Assembly (NCBI GenBank): GCA_965200115.1
Contig: OZ241336.1
Coordinates: 4,030,001 to 4,094,000, forward strand
Length of the DNA: 64,000 nucleotides
Direction: 5' to 3'
Source of the DNA: JAPOUP01 sp026708635
GTDB taxonomy: Bacteria > Pseudomonadota > Alphaproteobacteria > Rhodobacterales > Rhodobacteraceae
The notes below the pieces were generated by a model. The model searched no databases. It saw nothing but the letters and a program-made list of their open reading frames with translations, and was not told the origin of the DNA. Below are positions 35,834 through 44,056 of the stretch, piece by piece; position 1 is the stretch's first letter; each line of letters begins with the position of its first letter. The position numbers and the translations under genes are program-made.

Positions 35834-36359
35834 TCATTTTCCGTAACGCCGATTTTTACCCTGATTGAAAGGGGCTCGTGGCTTTGTCGGATGTTGGAGC
35901 CTTGTTCCGTTCGGTTGAGGCCTTCCACCGCTTTTGCCACCGATCCTGAGGGCTGCCTCAATGCCACCAAAGCTCTCGATCGATTTATCCTGTGCGGCAA
36001 ATGCGGCGACTTCCATAGCTTTCCGCACCACATGTTTTCGTAGGGTTTCAGCGACGCGTTTCACCTCTGATGGGTACTTTGCCACCGCATTGATGAGTTC
36101 TTCCGGGTCCCCCGATAGACTGAATAACGCCAGCATGTCACGCCAGGCCGGGAAGGCGGTCGACGCCGCCCGTGCGGCGGCGTCGATATCCGGTCCAAGG
36201 ACCACATCACGGATAACGCTCCTATCGAAAGGCGAGCTGGATCTGAAGTTTCCCTTCGCGCCTTCCGCGTCCAGTCCCGCGATCCGGTCGGGAATGTCCG
36301 CATCACGCAACCGCGACAGATAGCCGTCGAGCTTAATTTGATGTCTCTGGAACGCTCAT
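35834..36359 (-). pseudogene. Broken second hpaE copy: N-terminal part fused to unrelated sequence
   Basis: The ATG at 36359 overlaps the hpaF stop as ATGA. After eight codons one base must be skipped (around 36337) to read KLDGYLSRLRDADIPDRIAG, matching the start of HpaE (TGYLERFRDSGIMNRIGGED). Similarity runs to AAASTAFPAWRD-like residues at about codon 80. The frame then continues into a helical, unrelated segment (EELINAVAKYPSEVKRVAET...) and ends at 35834. The dehydrogenase catalytic domain is absent. The original operon order was probably hpaF-hpaE. Confidence 0.8.
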
Positions 36360-36745
36360 GCCGGATCCCCCAGATGGTCACGGATGTTTCCGAGCTTGGG
36401 CGACAGCGCCGCATCGATATCCCGCATCTCGGCCGATAGCGCGATGGAATGGGTCGCCATCGCGGGCTCGACGAATTTCCTCACCACCAAAAATACGCGC
36501 TGGATCGCCCGCTCCTTCACGCCCAGCGCGCGACCGGCGCGCAGGCGCACCGACATATCGATAAACCCGTGAGCGGGATTGCCATCCGCGATCGCGTAGT
36601 GCCGGGCGGGGGTGGCGCGCACACGGATGCCCGCCATGGGAAAGGCCTCGATCAGCGCCGCTTCCGCGCGTATCGCCTCACAAAGAGCGCCCATATCGAT
36701 GACTTCTTCAAGGTTAGCCGAGTACTCGATCTGGAAATGCGGCAT
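36356..36745 (-). CDS. hpaF: 5-carboxymethyl-2-hydroxymuconate delta-isomerase
   Basis: 129 residues, normal for the CHMI family related to 4-oxalocrotonate tautomerase. Pro2 after the initiator Met (MPHFQIEYSANLEE) is the catalytic base. Other markers are GIRVRATPARHYAIADGNPA and GFIDMSVRLRAGR. First of the clustered hpa genes; its stop overlaps the start of the broken hpaE copy. Confidence 0.93.
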   Translation of the reverse strand: MPHFQIEYSANLEEVIDMGALCEAIRAEAALIEAFPMAGIRVRATPARHYAIADGNPAHGFIDMSVRLRAGRALGVKERAIQRVFLVVRKFVEPAMATHSIALSAEMRDIDAALSPKLGNIRDHLGDPA

Positions 36746-37220
36746 GGCTTACACTGAATATAGGTGACTTACATCTAAACCGGGTTCATCTCCCGGGCCT
36801 GATTTGGAGGGGCGCAAACGCATGAGGCGCGAAGCGTCGTCACTCTCGACTTGCCGACCCTAACCGATCGCGTCGGTTTGCGTATGCGGATGAACTATCC
36901 CTCTCGGGGATATATTGTCCAGAGCGGGCGTCGTCGGACGGCCACGGACGACGTTTCGGGATTCTGATGGGAGAACCGGGTCCGGAGTCTACCACCGACA
37001 CCATCCGAGCACTCACACATGCACGAAAGGCATATATGCGTCACGCCGGAGGGAGATTCCATGATCCGGTATGACAGGCATCCCGTGCAGATAGGCCTCC
37101 TCCATCGAGCGTCAATTTAAGCGGACCGCCGATGAGAACGTCAACCCGACCCCGGGGAAAGCCAACGGAGCCCAGGTCGTTGCGGACGGAATACGGTTGT
37201 TTGGCGCTCCACCTCTCCGC
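36746..37220. other. Non-coding gap upstream of the hpa cluster
   Basis: 475 bases. No gene recognised. It should contain the hpaF promoter, but no clear -35/-10 pair or HpaR-like operator could be defined by eye. Confidence 0.4.
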
Positions 37221-38449
37221 TCAAGCGATCAGACCCTTCTCGCACCAATCGTCGAAGACGCGGAGTGCGGTAGTGGCGAACAGCGCGTCATTGATATGCG
37301 CGTCGATACGGTGCAAGTCCACATTCGCAGGCACGGTTGCCTCGATTTCCGAGATGAAGAGCTCAAGTCCCGTCCTATCGTGCAGGTCGGCTCCCTCGCG
37401 ATCCCATTCTCCAAGACCCAGTATTGGCAGGAGCAACGCGACGGGACCCGTCGCCTTGGCCAGCCGTTCGGTGTGGGCGCGGGCGACATGACGGCGTTCC
37501 TCGCCGTTAAGGACGACCGAGGTGAGCAGCCGGTTGTGTTCGTGGCGGGAATGGCGGTCCATTTTCCGGGAAGCGGATGCCAGCCAACAATATCGACCAG
37601 GTCATAACATCCTGGGGCGACGATCTGCGGCGTGCCGTTCAATCCAGCGCCGGTCAACCGATCCGGCCCGGCGGAGATAATGGATCCATTGACGTGATTA
37701 CCCAGTTCCTGTGTGCAGAAGTCGAATACACAGGCAAAAGCGCCCTGTCGGGCGAGGCTCTCGAAAGCGCGGCCACCCATTCCGGTTGCATGGAAGACAG
37801 CCACCTCGTATCCGCGTTCCTCAAGCGCCGGTTTCAGTGGCACCATATATTTCAGCGCCGACGCGCCAAGCGACGTCATTCCGATCAAGGGTTTTTTCCG
37901 CTCGGGAGGTATCACCGCCCGCGCCGAGCCCAGAACGGCTCCGGCCGCCTGACTGAGTGAGGCCCTGCAGATTGAATTCAGGCCATAGAGGCCTCCAGCC
38001 CAGAGGATCATCTGGGTGTCCGCCGCCAAACGCCAGGCCGGAATGAGCGGGGAGAAGGACACGGTCGATACGATGTATTTGGGAACGCCGAGCGGCAGGG
38101 CGGAACAGACATCAAGAGCCAGGTCCGTTCCCATCGTGCCGCCGAGGACAATCATCGCGTCAAACCGGCTCTCTGAATATAGCCTCGACGTGAGCAGTGC
38201 AGCACCAGCCGCCATGATCTGCATGGCGTGGTTTTCGTCACCCGTGTCGATGGCGTTCTCGATGGAGCTGCCCCCTTCCGCGGCCACATCATGCTTGGAA
38301 TAATCGGTGGCCCGCAAAGGATTGCCGAGGACGGACACATCCATCGTCAGGACGCGTCCGCCCTGCTCTCTGATGATATCCCCGAGAAAGCCCAGTTCGT
38401 CGTTCTTCGTATCGAATGTTCCGATAACCAGAATGGTCTTGTCGGACAT
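37221..38449 (-). pseudogene. UPF0261 (Tm-1-like ATP-binding) protein, frameshifted
   Basis: ATG at 38449 follows AGGGAG. The N-terminal 300 residues are intact: TILVIGTFDTKNDELGFLGD, MIVLGGTMGTDLAL, PLIGMTSLGASALKYM and FDFCTQELGNHVNG. After HPLPGK at about 37562 the family sequence continues only in another frame as MDRHSRHEHNRLLTSVVLNG through to the normal end FDDWCEKGLIA at 37221. The switch coincides with a run of four A at 37562-37565. Without it, translation ends in 107 unrelated codons. UPF0261 members include Tm-1, which binds ATP; bacterial role unknown. The frameshift may be real or a sequencing error. Confidence 0.88.
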
Positions 38450-39554
38450 GTCAGGCACTCCCTGGTAAATCAGAATCCCTGAACTGATCGCTGGAGCCGT
38501 CAATTCGTATACTGTCGGCCACGGTTACGATCAACAAGTCTTCCGGACGGTCACGGCGATGGCCTGGGATAGTATTGCGCCGAGGCGTCAGGCGACGATT
38601 ATCAATCGGATAGGAGGTGTCCGGGATAGACGCGGGGATGCGTGGGCACCGGTTCGCCGTGGCGCGGCATTCGGGGAGCGCCGTAGCCGGACAAACCTAA
38701 CGCTACTGACGGATGGATGCCAGCTTGATAGACACAGCGGCGCGCTCCCGATTGATTCGATCGAAGGGTGGATCGCCGACCCCGTGGCGGTTCAGGACTT
38801 CGGATATGCGACAGCGACCCCGTACGACGAATCGCGGGTGTGGGCCACTGACACGGAGAACGATCATCGGCTCCTTCCGGAAGGTCGAGGAAATGCCGGA
38901 AATTTTGACCAGAATACGACGATTGAACGGAACCCCTCCGCTCGGAAGGCTTGCTGGAACAGCTGACAAGGGAGCCTCAAGTGCCGCAAAAAGCGTTTGC
39001 AGTAGAGCCGGTGGCATACAGTTTGAGAAGGCGCGCGCCGTCAACCTGTTCAAGAGATCCGCAGGATCATCCCCCGCTGGTTTTTCTTGACAGCCAACCG
39101 CCGCCCCGGCCCGGAAATCCGGAAAACGAATCGCCTTTCGGGCCCGAAGGAAGCCGTTTCGGCGTCCGGACGGCCACCGCTGGCGGCAAACCGGCCAGAA
39201 CCGGCCACCCCGATACCTGATCCGGCCGCCAGACGACACGCTCGCCATAGCGCGGGAAAGTCCTGGGAGATCCGCATCACTTGCCGGTTGGCGTTATTTC
39301 GGGGTCACAGGTTCTGGAACCACGCCCCAATCCGTCGACGGTTCCCGGTAATTTCCAACCCACCGCGGCCGGAAATCCGGAAGGCGCATATGCTCCTCAA
39401 TCGAAAACTGGAAGACTGCCGATCCAGGATCGAGGATAACCGCATCGGCTGGAATCATTGCCTATCAGGATGGTTCGATTTAGCAATTGACTATCCTTGA
39501 ATCAGGTTGCGCCGCATTTCCACATGTCCTAAATTCCGTTCCCGAAGCGATAAT
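38450..39554. other. Long non-coding region (1.1 kb)
   Basis: No frame on either strand matches a known family or has a convincing start, and composition does not look coding. Short similar patches such as CGGAAATCCGGAA recur (about 39112 and 39371). It ends at the tRNA gene. It may be remains of lost genes. Confidence 0.4.
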
Positions 39555-39644
39555 GGAGAGGTGCCGGAGCGGTCGAACGGGGCGGTCTCGAAAACCGTTG
39601 AGCCTTCACGGGTTCCCAGGGTTCGAATCCCTGTCTCTCCGCCA
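39555..39644 (+). tRNA. tRNA-Ser (anticodon CGA)
   Basis: A 90-base cloverleaf with the long variable arm of a class II tRNA. The acceptor stem GGAGAGG pairs with the 3' CCTCTCC-like end, and the CCA tail is encoded. The anticodon stem-loop GCGGT-CTCGAAA-ACCGT gives anticodon CGA. The T-arm is CAGGGTTCGAATCCCTG. It reads UCG serine codons. No integrase gene or attachment-site duplication was found beside it. Confidence 0.95.
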
Positions 39645-40303
39645 GAGTGTTGCGGAAAACCTTCCCCGGTGCCACTCCGAAGCGCAACGGCGACGGATCT
39701 GCGGTGGACACGACCGTTTCCCAGTCAGGATGACGCACGGCGATGCGCTTGCGCGTAGGCACGCCAGAAGTGATGACGCTGCGCTCCAGGATCGCCGACA
39801 TGCATACCGCAAACACGCTCCACGACGCCCAGCAGGGACGGCTGCTCGATGCACCATCGGCGAAGCATGACCCAGTCCTGCCATAGTCCACGGGCGATAA
39901 TGTCGTCGATCGCCATCGGCGACCGTGCGGCGGATTCCGTGTTGACAAGATGGCGATGCCGCATGTCTCGATCCAGTTGACCGTAGAATGAATGAACCTG
40001 ACGGCGCTTCAGAAGTAGCCCAGGCAGGCCCGGAGTTCAAGTAGGAGACCCACCGAGCCACCGAGCCACCGAGCCACCGAGGGTGTGGTCCAACTCTTCG
40101 ATGGGCGCAATCCAGTCAAGACACCTCGTCAGATCAAGGAACTCCCGATAGGAAAAACGGACGCCCCGACGCACGCGATACGAAGGCAGAGGCGCACGAT
40201 ACAGCCCATATAGCCTGTCTCGCCATACGGCAGTTCACCTTGGTCATTCCAGTAATGACAAAATCCGGCATTACCGACACTTCAGCCGATCAATGTCCGG
40301 TCC
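39645..40303. other. Non-coding region with one weak minus-strand frame
   Basis: 659 bases. A minus-strand frame ending at 39725 (MAIDDIIARGLWQDWVMLRR...) has a fairly coding-like third-position pattern but no known relatives, no start signal and runs into stop codons upstream. It could be a relic of a lost gene. The 8-base tandem repeat at 40050-40081 lies here too. Confidence 0.35.
40050..40081. repeat. Tandem repeat, four copies of CCACCGAG
   Basis: Four perfect back-to-back 8-base units in non-coding DNA, probably slippage-generated and likely variable between strains. Confidence 0.9.
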
Positions 40304-41389
40304 TCACAGGCACTCGGCGAGCGTAGTCGCAAGATTGCGGATCACCTGCGAATAAAGGTCGGGCCCTGGTTCGAGTGCCGCGCCCAAAGGATCGATCACG
40401 CCTGTATTGGCATCGGTCCCGGCCAGGACGGTAGCGACAAGACCCGGATTGTACTGTGGTTCGGCAAGGACGCAGTCAATGGTCTCCTCAACGATTCGAC
40501 CCTGGATCTCGGCGATTCGCGCCGGACCGGGATCCGTGGCATCACCCAATGAAATCGCGCCTGAGGCCGGGAAATCGAAGGCCACTTCGAAATACTGGTA
40601 GGCATCGTGGAATACGATGAAGCTTCTGCCCCGAACCGGATCAAGGATTACGCTCACCGCCGCCGACAGAGTCTCCATCTCCCCAACCGCGGCAGCCGCG
40701 TTGGCGAAATAAGCGCCCGCGTTGTCGGGATCCAAAACCGAAAGCTGAGAGGCGATCAGATTCAACCATGTGACGGCGTTTTCGGGCGAGAGCCAGGCAT
40801 GCGGGTCATGGCTGCCGTGGGCATGACCGTGATCGTCATGATCCCCGGCATGCGAATCATTGCCGTGGGCCGTTTCACCGTGTCCATGCTCGTCTTCACC
40901 GTGCTCATGTTCGTCGTGGTCGTGTGCATGCTCCTCATGGTCGTGCTCTTCGTGTCCGTGCTCTTCGCGATCGTGTTCGCCGCTATGGTCATGTTCTTCA
41001 TGGCTCTCATCGCCGTGCGCATGCGCCTCAAACAGTGCCCCTTCCCGAAAATCGAGCAGGATCGTGCCCTCCGTCTCCAGCAGCGTCACCACAGCCGCAT
41101 CGTTCGACAGCGTCTCAACCGCATCCGCCATCCAGGGTGTCAGGTCCTTCCCCATCCAAAACACGAGATCGGCGTCCTGCAGCGCGGCCGCCTCGGAGGG
41201 GCGCAGGCTATACTCGTGGGGCGAGGCCCCGGGTTGTACGATCAGGTCCGGCGTGCCGACACCATCCATGACACGCGCCACGAGAGAATGTACGGGCGCG
41301 ATATCGACCGCGACATCAGGCACATCCGCCATGGCTGCGCTTCCCATAAGCGCGGCGGTAACCGAGAGATGAATGAGTTTTCTGGACAC
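40304..41389 (-). CDS. znuA: Zinc ABC transporter, periplasmic binding protein
   Basis: 361 residues from GTG 41389, which begins a signal peptide (SRKLIHLSVTAALMGSAAMA). It captures Zn(II) in the periplasm and passes it to ZnuB. Conserved metal-site regions are DIAPVHSLVARVM, PGASPHEYSLRPS, DPHAWLSPENA and a C-terminal Glu/Asp region. The charged loop between about 125 and 200 contains over 30 His residues in repeats such as EEHDHEEHAHDHDEHEHG, the usual zinc-scavenging loop, here very long. Divergent from zur-znuC-znuB across a Zur-like operator. The frame up to 41476 crosses that operator and is rejected. Confidence 0.96.
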   Translation of the reverse strand: MSRKLIHLSVTAALMGSAAMADVPDVAVDIAPVHSLVARVMDGVGTPDLIVQPGASPHEYSLRPSEAAALQDADLVFWMGKDLTPWMADAVETLSNDAAVVTLLETEGTILLDFREGALFEAHAHGDESHEEHDHSGEHDREEHGHEEHDHEEHAHDHDEHEHGEDEHGHGETAHGNDSHAGDHDDHGHAHGSHDPHAWLSPENAVTWLNLIASQLSVLDPDNAGAYFANAAAAVGEMETLSAAVSVILDPVRGRSFIVFHDAYQYFEVAFDFPASGAISLGDATDPGPARIAEIQGRIVEETIDCVLAEPQYNPGLVATVLAGTDANTGVIDPLGAALEPGPDLYSQVIRNLATTLAECL

Positions 41390-41428
41390 TGGAAACTCCG
41401 TATGATTATATCCTGAGTATAAGGTATC

Positions 41429-41443
41429 TGATATATTATAACA
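41429..41443. promoter_or_regulatory. Zur-box-like operator
   Basis: TGATATATTATAACA is an AT-rich near-palindrome differing at one position from TGTTATATTATAACA, the core of the Zur boxes known upstream of znu genes. It lies in the divergent gap and its last base is the A of the zur start codon, so bound Zur would cover both directions. Confidence 0.65.
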
Positions 41444-41961
41444 TGACAAGCGATAATACCCTTGCGCCAGCCGCAAATCCGGTTCCTCTAGGGTTTCGGC
41501 AACATGATCATAGTGTCTGCGTGAGCCGGACGCTGGCAGCCGCTGAAACCTACTGCGCTGAGCGGGGTTTGCGCCTTACGCCGTTGCGACGGAAGGTGCT
41601 GGAGTTACTGCTTCGGGAACATCGGGCGCTTGGGGCCTATGAAATCCTCGATTTGCTGCGTGAGGCGGGATTTGGTTCGCAGCCACCCGTCGCTTACCGA
41701 CCGCTCGATTTTCTCGCCGTGCATGGGTTCGTGCACAGGATAGAACGCCTGAACGCTTTCGTGGCGTGCGCACATCCAGGCGAAACGCATTCGCCAGCCT
41801 TCCTGATATGCCGCTATTGCGATACTGTGGCCGAAGCGCATTGGATTTCAGCCAAAGAAGCTCTTGGGGCAGCCGCGCGGGTCGCCGGATTCCAGATCGA
41901 GCGAGCGGTCGTGGAAGTCGAAGGGATCTGCGCGGACTGCGCAAACGGGACCCGAAAATGA
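41443..41961 (+). CDS. zur: Zinc uptake regulator, Fur family
   Basis: 172 residues. The winged-helix DNA-binding part has LRLTPLRRKVLELLLREHRA followed by AYEILDLLREAGFGSQPPVA. The metal/dimerisation part has GFVHRIERLNAFVAC and the structural zinc cysteines in ICRYCDTV and GICADCANG. His-rich N-terminal HDHSV is common in Zur. It represses znu genes when zinc is plentiful. The operator at 41429-41443 suggests autoregulation. Its stop overlaps znuC as ATGA. Confidence 0.93.
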   Translation: MTSDNTLAPAANPVPLGFRQHDHSVCVSRTLAAAETYCAERGLRLTPLRRKVLELLLREHRALGAYEILDLLREAGFGSQPPVAYRPLDFLAVHGFVHRIERLNAFVACAHPGETHSPAFLICRYCDTVAEAHWISAKEALGAAARVAGFQIERAVVEVEGICADCANGTRK

Positions 41962-42701
41962 GCCTGATCGCCATCGAGAACCTCAGCGTCAACTATGGCG
42001 CCCGCACCGTGCTAAACACTGTCAGCCTAACCGTGGAACCGGGTGAAATCGTCACCATTGTCGGCCCTAACGGCTCCGGCAAGACAAGTCTCCTGCGGGC
42101 GATCATCGGGGCGACCGAACCCGCGGCGGGAAGGATAACACGCAAGCCCGGTCTTAGGATCGGCTACGTGCCGCAACGCCTGCACATCGACCCGACCCTG
42201 CCAATCACCGTGGAGCGTTTCATGCGACTGACCGATGCCGTGGATCGCGAAAACTGCTCGGCGGCCCTGAACACAGCCGGTGTGCCAGATCTACCGAAGC
42301 GGCAGATGTCGCAACTCTCTGGCGGGCAGTTCCAGCGCGTTATGCTAGCGCGCGCCCTAGTCAATCGGCCGGAGATTCTGCTCTTGGATGAACCGACCCA
42401 GGGTCTGGACCAGCCCGGTTCGGCGGCGTTTTACCGCCGTATCGACGGGGTGCGCCGCGACACCGGCTGCGCCGTCCTGATGATCAGTCACGAACTGCAT
42501 GTCGTCATGAGCGCGTCAGACCGGGTGATTTGCCTCAACGGTCACATTTGCTGCGAGGGCACGCCGGCGGTCGTGACCTCGGCTCCGGAGTATCAAGCCC
42601 TGTTCGGTACCGGTACCGGAGGCGCGCTGGCGCTCTATCGGCACGACCATGATCATGATCACTACCACCATCACCCACAAGACCAGAAGTCCGCACGGTG
42701 A
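41958..42701 (+). CDS. znuC: Zinc ABC transporter, ATP-binding protein
   Basis: 247 residues from ATG 41958. Walker A GPNGSGKTS, signature LSGGQFQRVMLARAL, Walker B ILLLDEPTQGLD and H-loop ISHELHVVM are all present. The C-terminus ends in a His-rich tail (HDHDHDHYHHHP) typical of ZnuC. It powers zinc import through ZnuB. Overlaps zur by ATGA and znuB by TGATG, so all three are translationally coupled. Confidence 0.96.
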   Translation: MSLIAIENLSVNYGARTVLNTVSLTVEPGEIVTIVGPNGSGKTSLLRAIIGATEPAAGRITRKPGLRIGYVPQRLHIDPTLPITVERFMRLTDAVDRENCSAALNTAGVPDLPKRQMSQLSGGQFQRVMLARALVNRPEILLLDEPTQGLDQPGSAAFYRRIDGVRRDTGCAVLMISHELHVVMSASDRVICLNGHICCEGTPAVVTSAPEYQALFGTGTGGALALYRHDHDHDHYHHHPQDQKSAR

Positions 42702-43498
42702 TGCTGGACGACTTCATGATACGCGCGACACTTGCCGGCATCGGAGTCGCCGTCGCGACGGCTCCTCTCGGATGTTTCGTGGTCTGGCGACGGATGGCCT
42801 ATTTCGGTGACGCGACGGCTCATGCGGCGGTCCTCGGCGTCGCGCTGTCGCTGGTGCTGCAGATATCGATCTTCGCTGGCGTGCTGGCCGTGGCTTTGCT
42901 GATGGCCCTGACAGTGACGTTTCTGGCCGGCCGCGGCTACACCATGGACACGCTTCTCGGCGTGTTGGCCCATTCCGCATTGGCGTTCGGGCTGGTCGCG
43001 GTTTCGTTCCTTTCAGGCGTCCGCATCGATCTGATGGCCTATCTATTGGGTGACATCCTCGCCGTATCACGCGGCGACCTCATGGTCATCTGGAGCGGCG
43101 CGGCGCTCGTGGCCGCGCTGATCGGGTGGCGCTGGTCGCCGCTTCTGACCGCGACCCTCAACCGGGAGCTCGCTCATGCCAGTGGTTTCGATCCGAGGCG
43201 GGAGCAGTTGGTCCTGACCCTGTCTCTAGCCATCACGGTGGCTGTCGCGATCAAGGTTGTCGGTATCCTGTTGATCGCCGCCATGCTGATCATTCCCGCC
43301 GCCGCGGCGCGCAACCTCTCCCGGACACCCGAGACGATGGCCTTCATCGCCGCCTTGATTGGCGGGCTCTCCGCGGTTGCTGGCCTGCGTGCGGCCTATA
43401 TCCTTGACACCCCCGCCGGCCCGTCGATCGTATGCTTTGCTGCGATATTGTTCGCCGGCTTCAGTCTTACGGGCTGGCACAGCCAACGTAGCCCATAG
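42701..43498 (+). CDS. znuB: Zinc ABC transporter, permease
   Basis: 265 residues with about eight membrane spans, ABC-3 family. Typical pieces are GVAVATAPLGCFVVWRRMAY, FGDATAHAAVLGVALS, YLLGDILAVSRGDL and IKVVGILLIAAMLIIPAAAA. The ATG at 42701 overlaps the znuC stop; GTG 42698 is an equivalent alternative. Last gene of the zur-znuCB operon. Confidence 0.95.
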   Translation: MLDDFMIRATLAGIGVAVATAPLGCFVVWRRMAYFGDATAHAAVLGVALSLVLQISIFAGVLAVALLMALTVTFLAGRGYTMDTLLGVLAHSALAFGLVAVSFLSGVRIDLMAYLLGDILAVSRGDLMVIWSGAALVAALIGWRWSPLLTATLNRELAHASGFDPRREQLVLTLSLAITVAVAIKVVGILLIAAMLIIPAAAARNLSRTPETMAFIAALIGGLSAVAGLRAAYILDTPAGPSIVCFAAILFAGFSLTGWHSQRSP

Positions 43499-44056
43499 AA
43501 ATTTGTGGCGGACTCAAGATGTGTATTCGTTAACGCACGTGATGGATACTGATGCCGTCAATTGCCCGAAAGGCAACGTATTCCGTGCCCGCATGAAACA
43601 GATGCCCGCCTGAACGACACAGCCCGACCGTCTGACGGTCATGGCGACTGTCCCACTTTATGGCCAGCAGGCTTCGCCCATCCGAAGCCCTCATGATGAC
43701 TTGGGTGTTGAATTCCGGTTTCCGGGCATCAATGACCGGACGGTCGAAACCCGATGTTCCCGCAAATCGAGCTGTCCGGGACGGGCGGCTTGTGCGACCG
43801 ACGATCCATGGCACCGATATACCGGACGATCACATGGTCGAGGGATTCCGGCCTCGATCCACCCGGTACATTGCGCGGTCGTACCCCCAATGATATATCC
43901 AACCCATCAATGCCGGGAACGGGTGTTCCAGTCCGGATGGCTAACCATCGGGCGATGGAACTCCGGCGGATCGCGGCACTCCATAATCCCCAGTCGCATA
44001 CGGGAGGCGATGGAGACTTTGTTCTGGAAGTTTGGATAGCTGGACTGCAACCGCCG
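43499..44056. other. Non-coding gap between znuB and the helicase gene
   Basis: 558 bases without a supported gene. The helicase frame stays open back to 43754, but that part is unconserved. Confidence 0.4.

Noticed and set aside
39555..39644. tRNA-Ser as an integration site for a genomic island
   Set aside because: No integrase gene and no direct repeat of the tRNA 3' end was found in the following kilobases.
39529..39948. Minus-strand frame containing ERQGFEPWEPVKAQRF
   Set aside because: This is the well-known spurious translation of a tRNA-Ser gene on the opposite strand.
40050..40081. CRISPR-like array
   Set aside because: The 8-base units are contiguous without spacers and there are no cas genes in the window.
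40607..41416. Plus-strand frame with a long run of Val, Met, Leu and Phe that looks like a membrane protein
   Set aside because: It is the antisense of znuA; the hydrophobic run is simply the complement of the His/Asp/Glu codons of the zinc loop.
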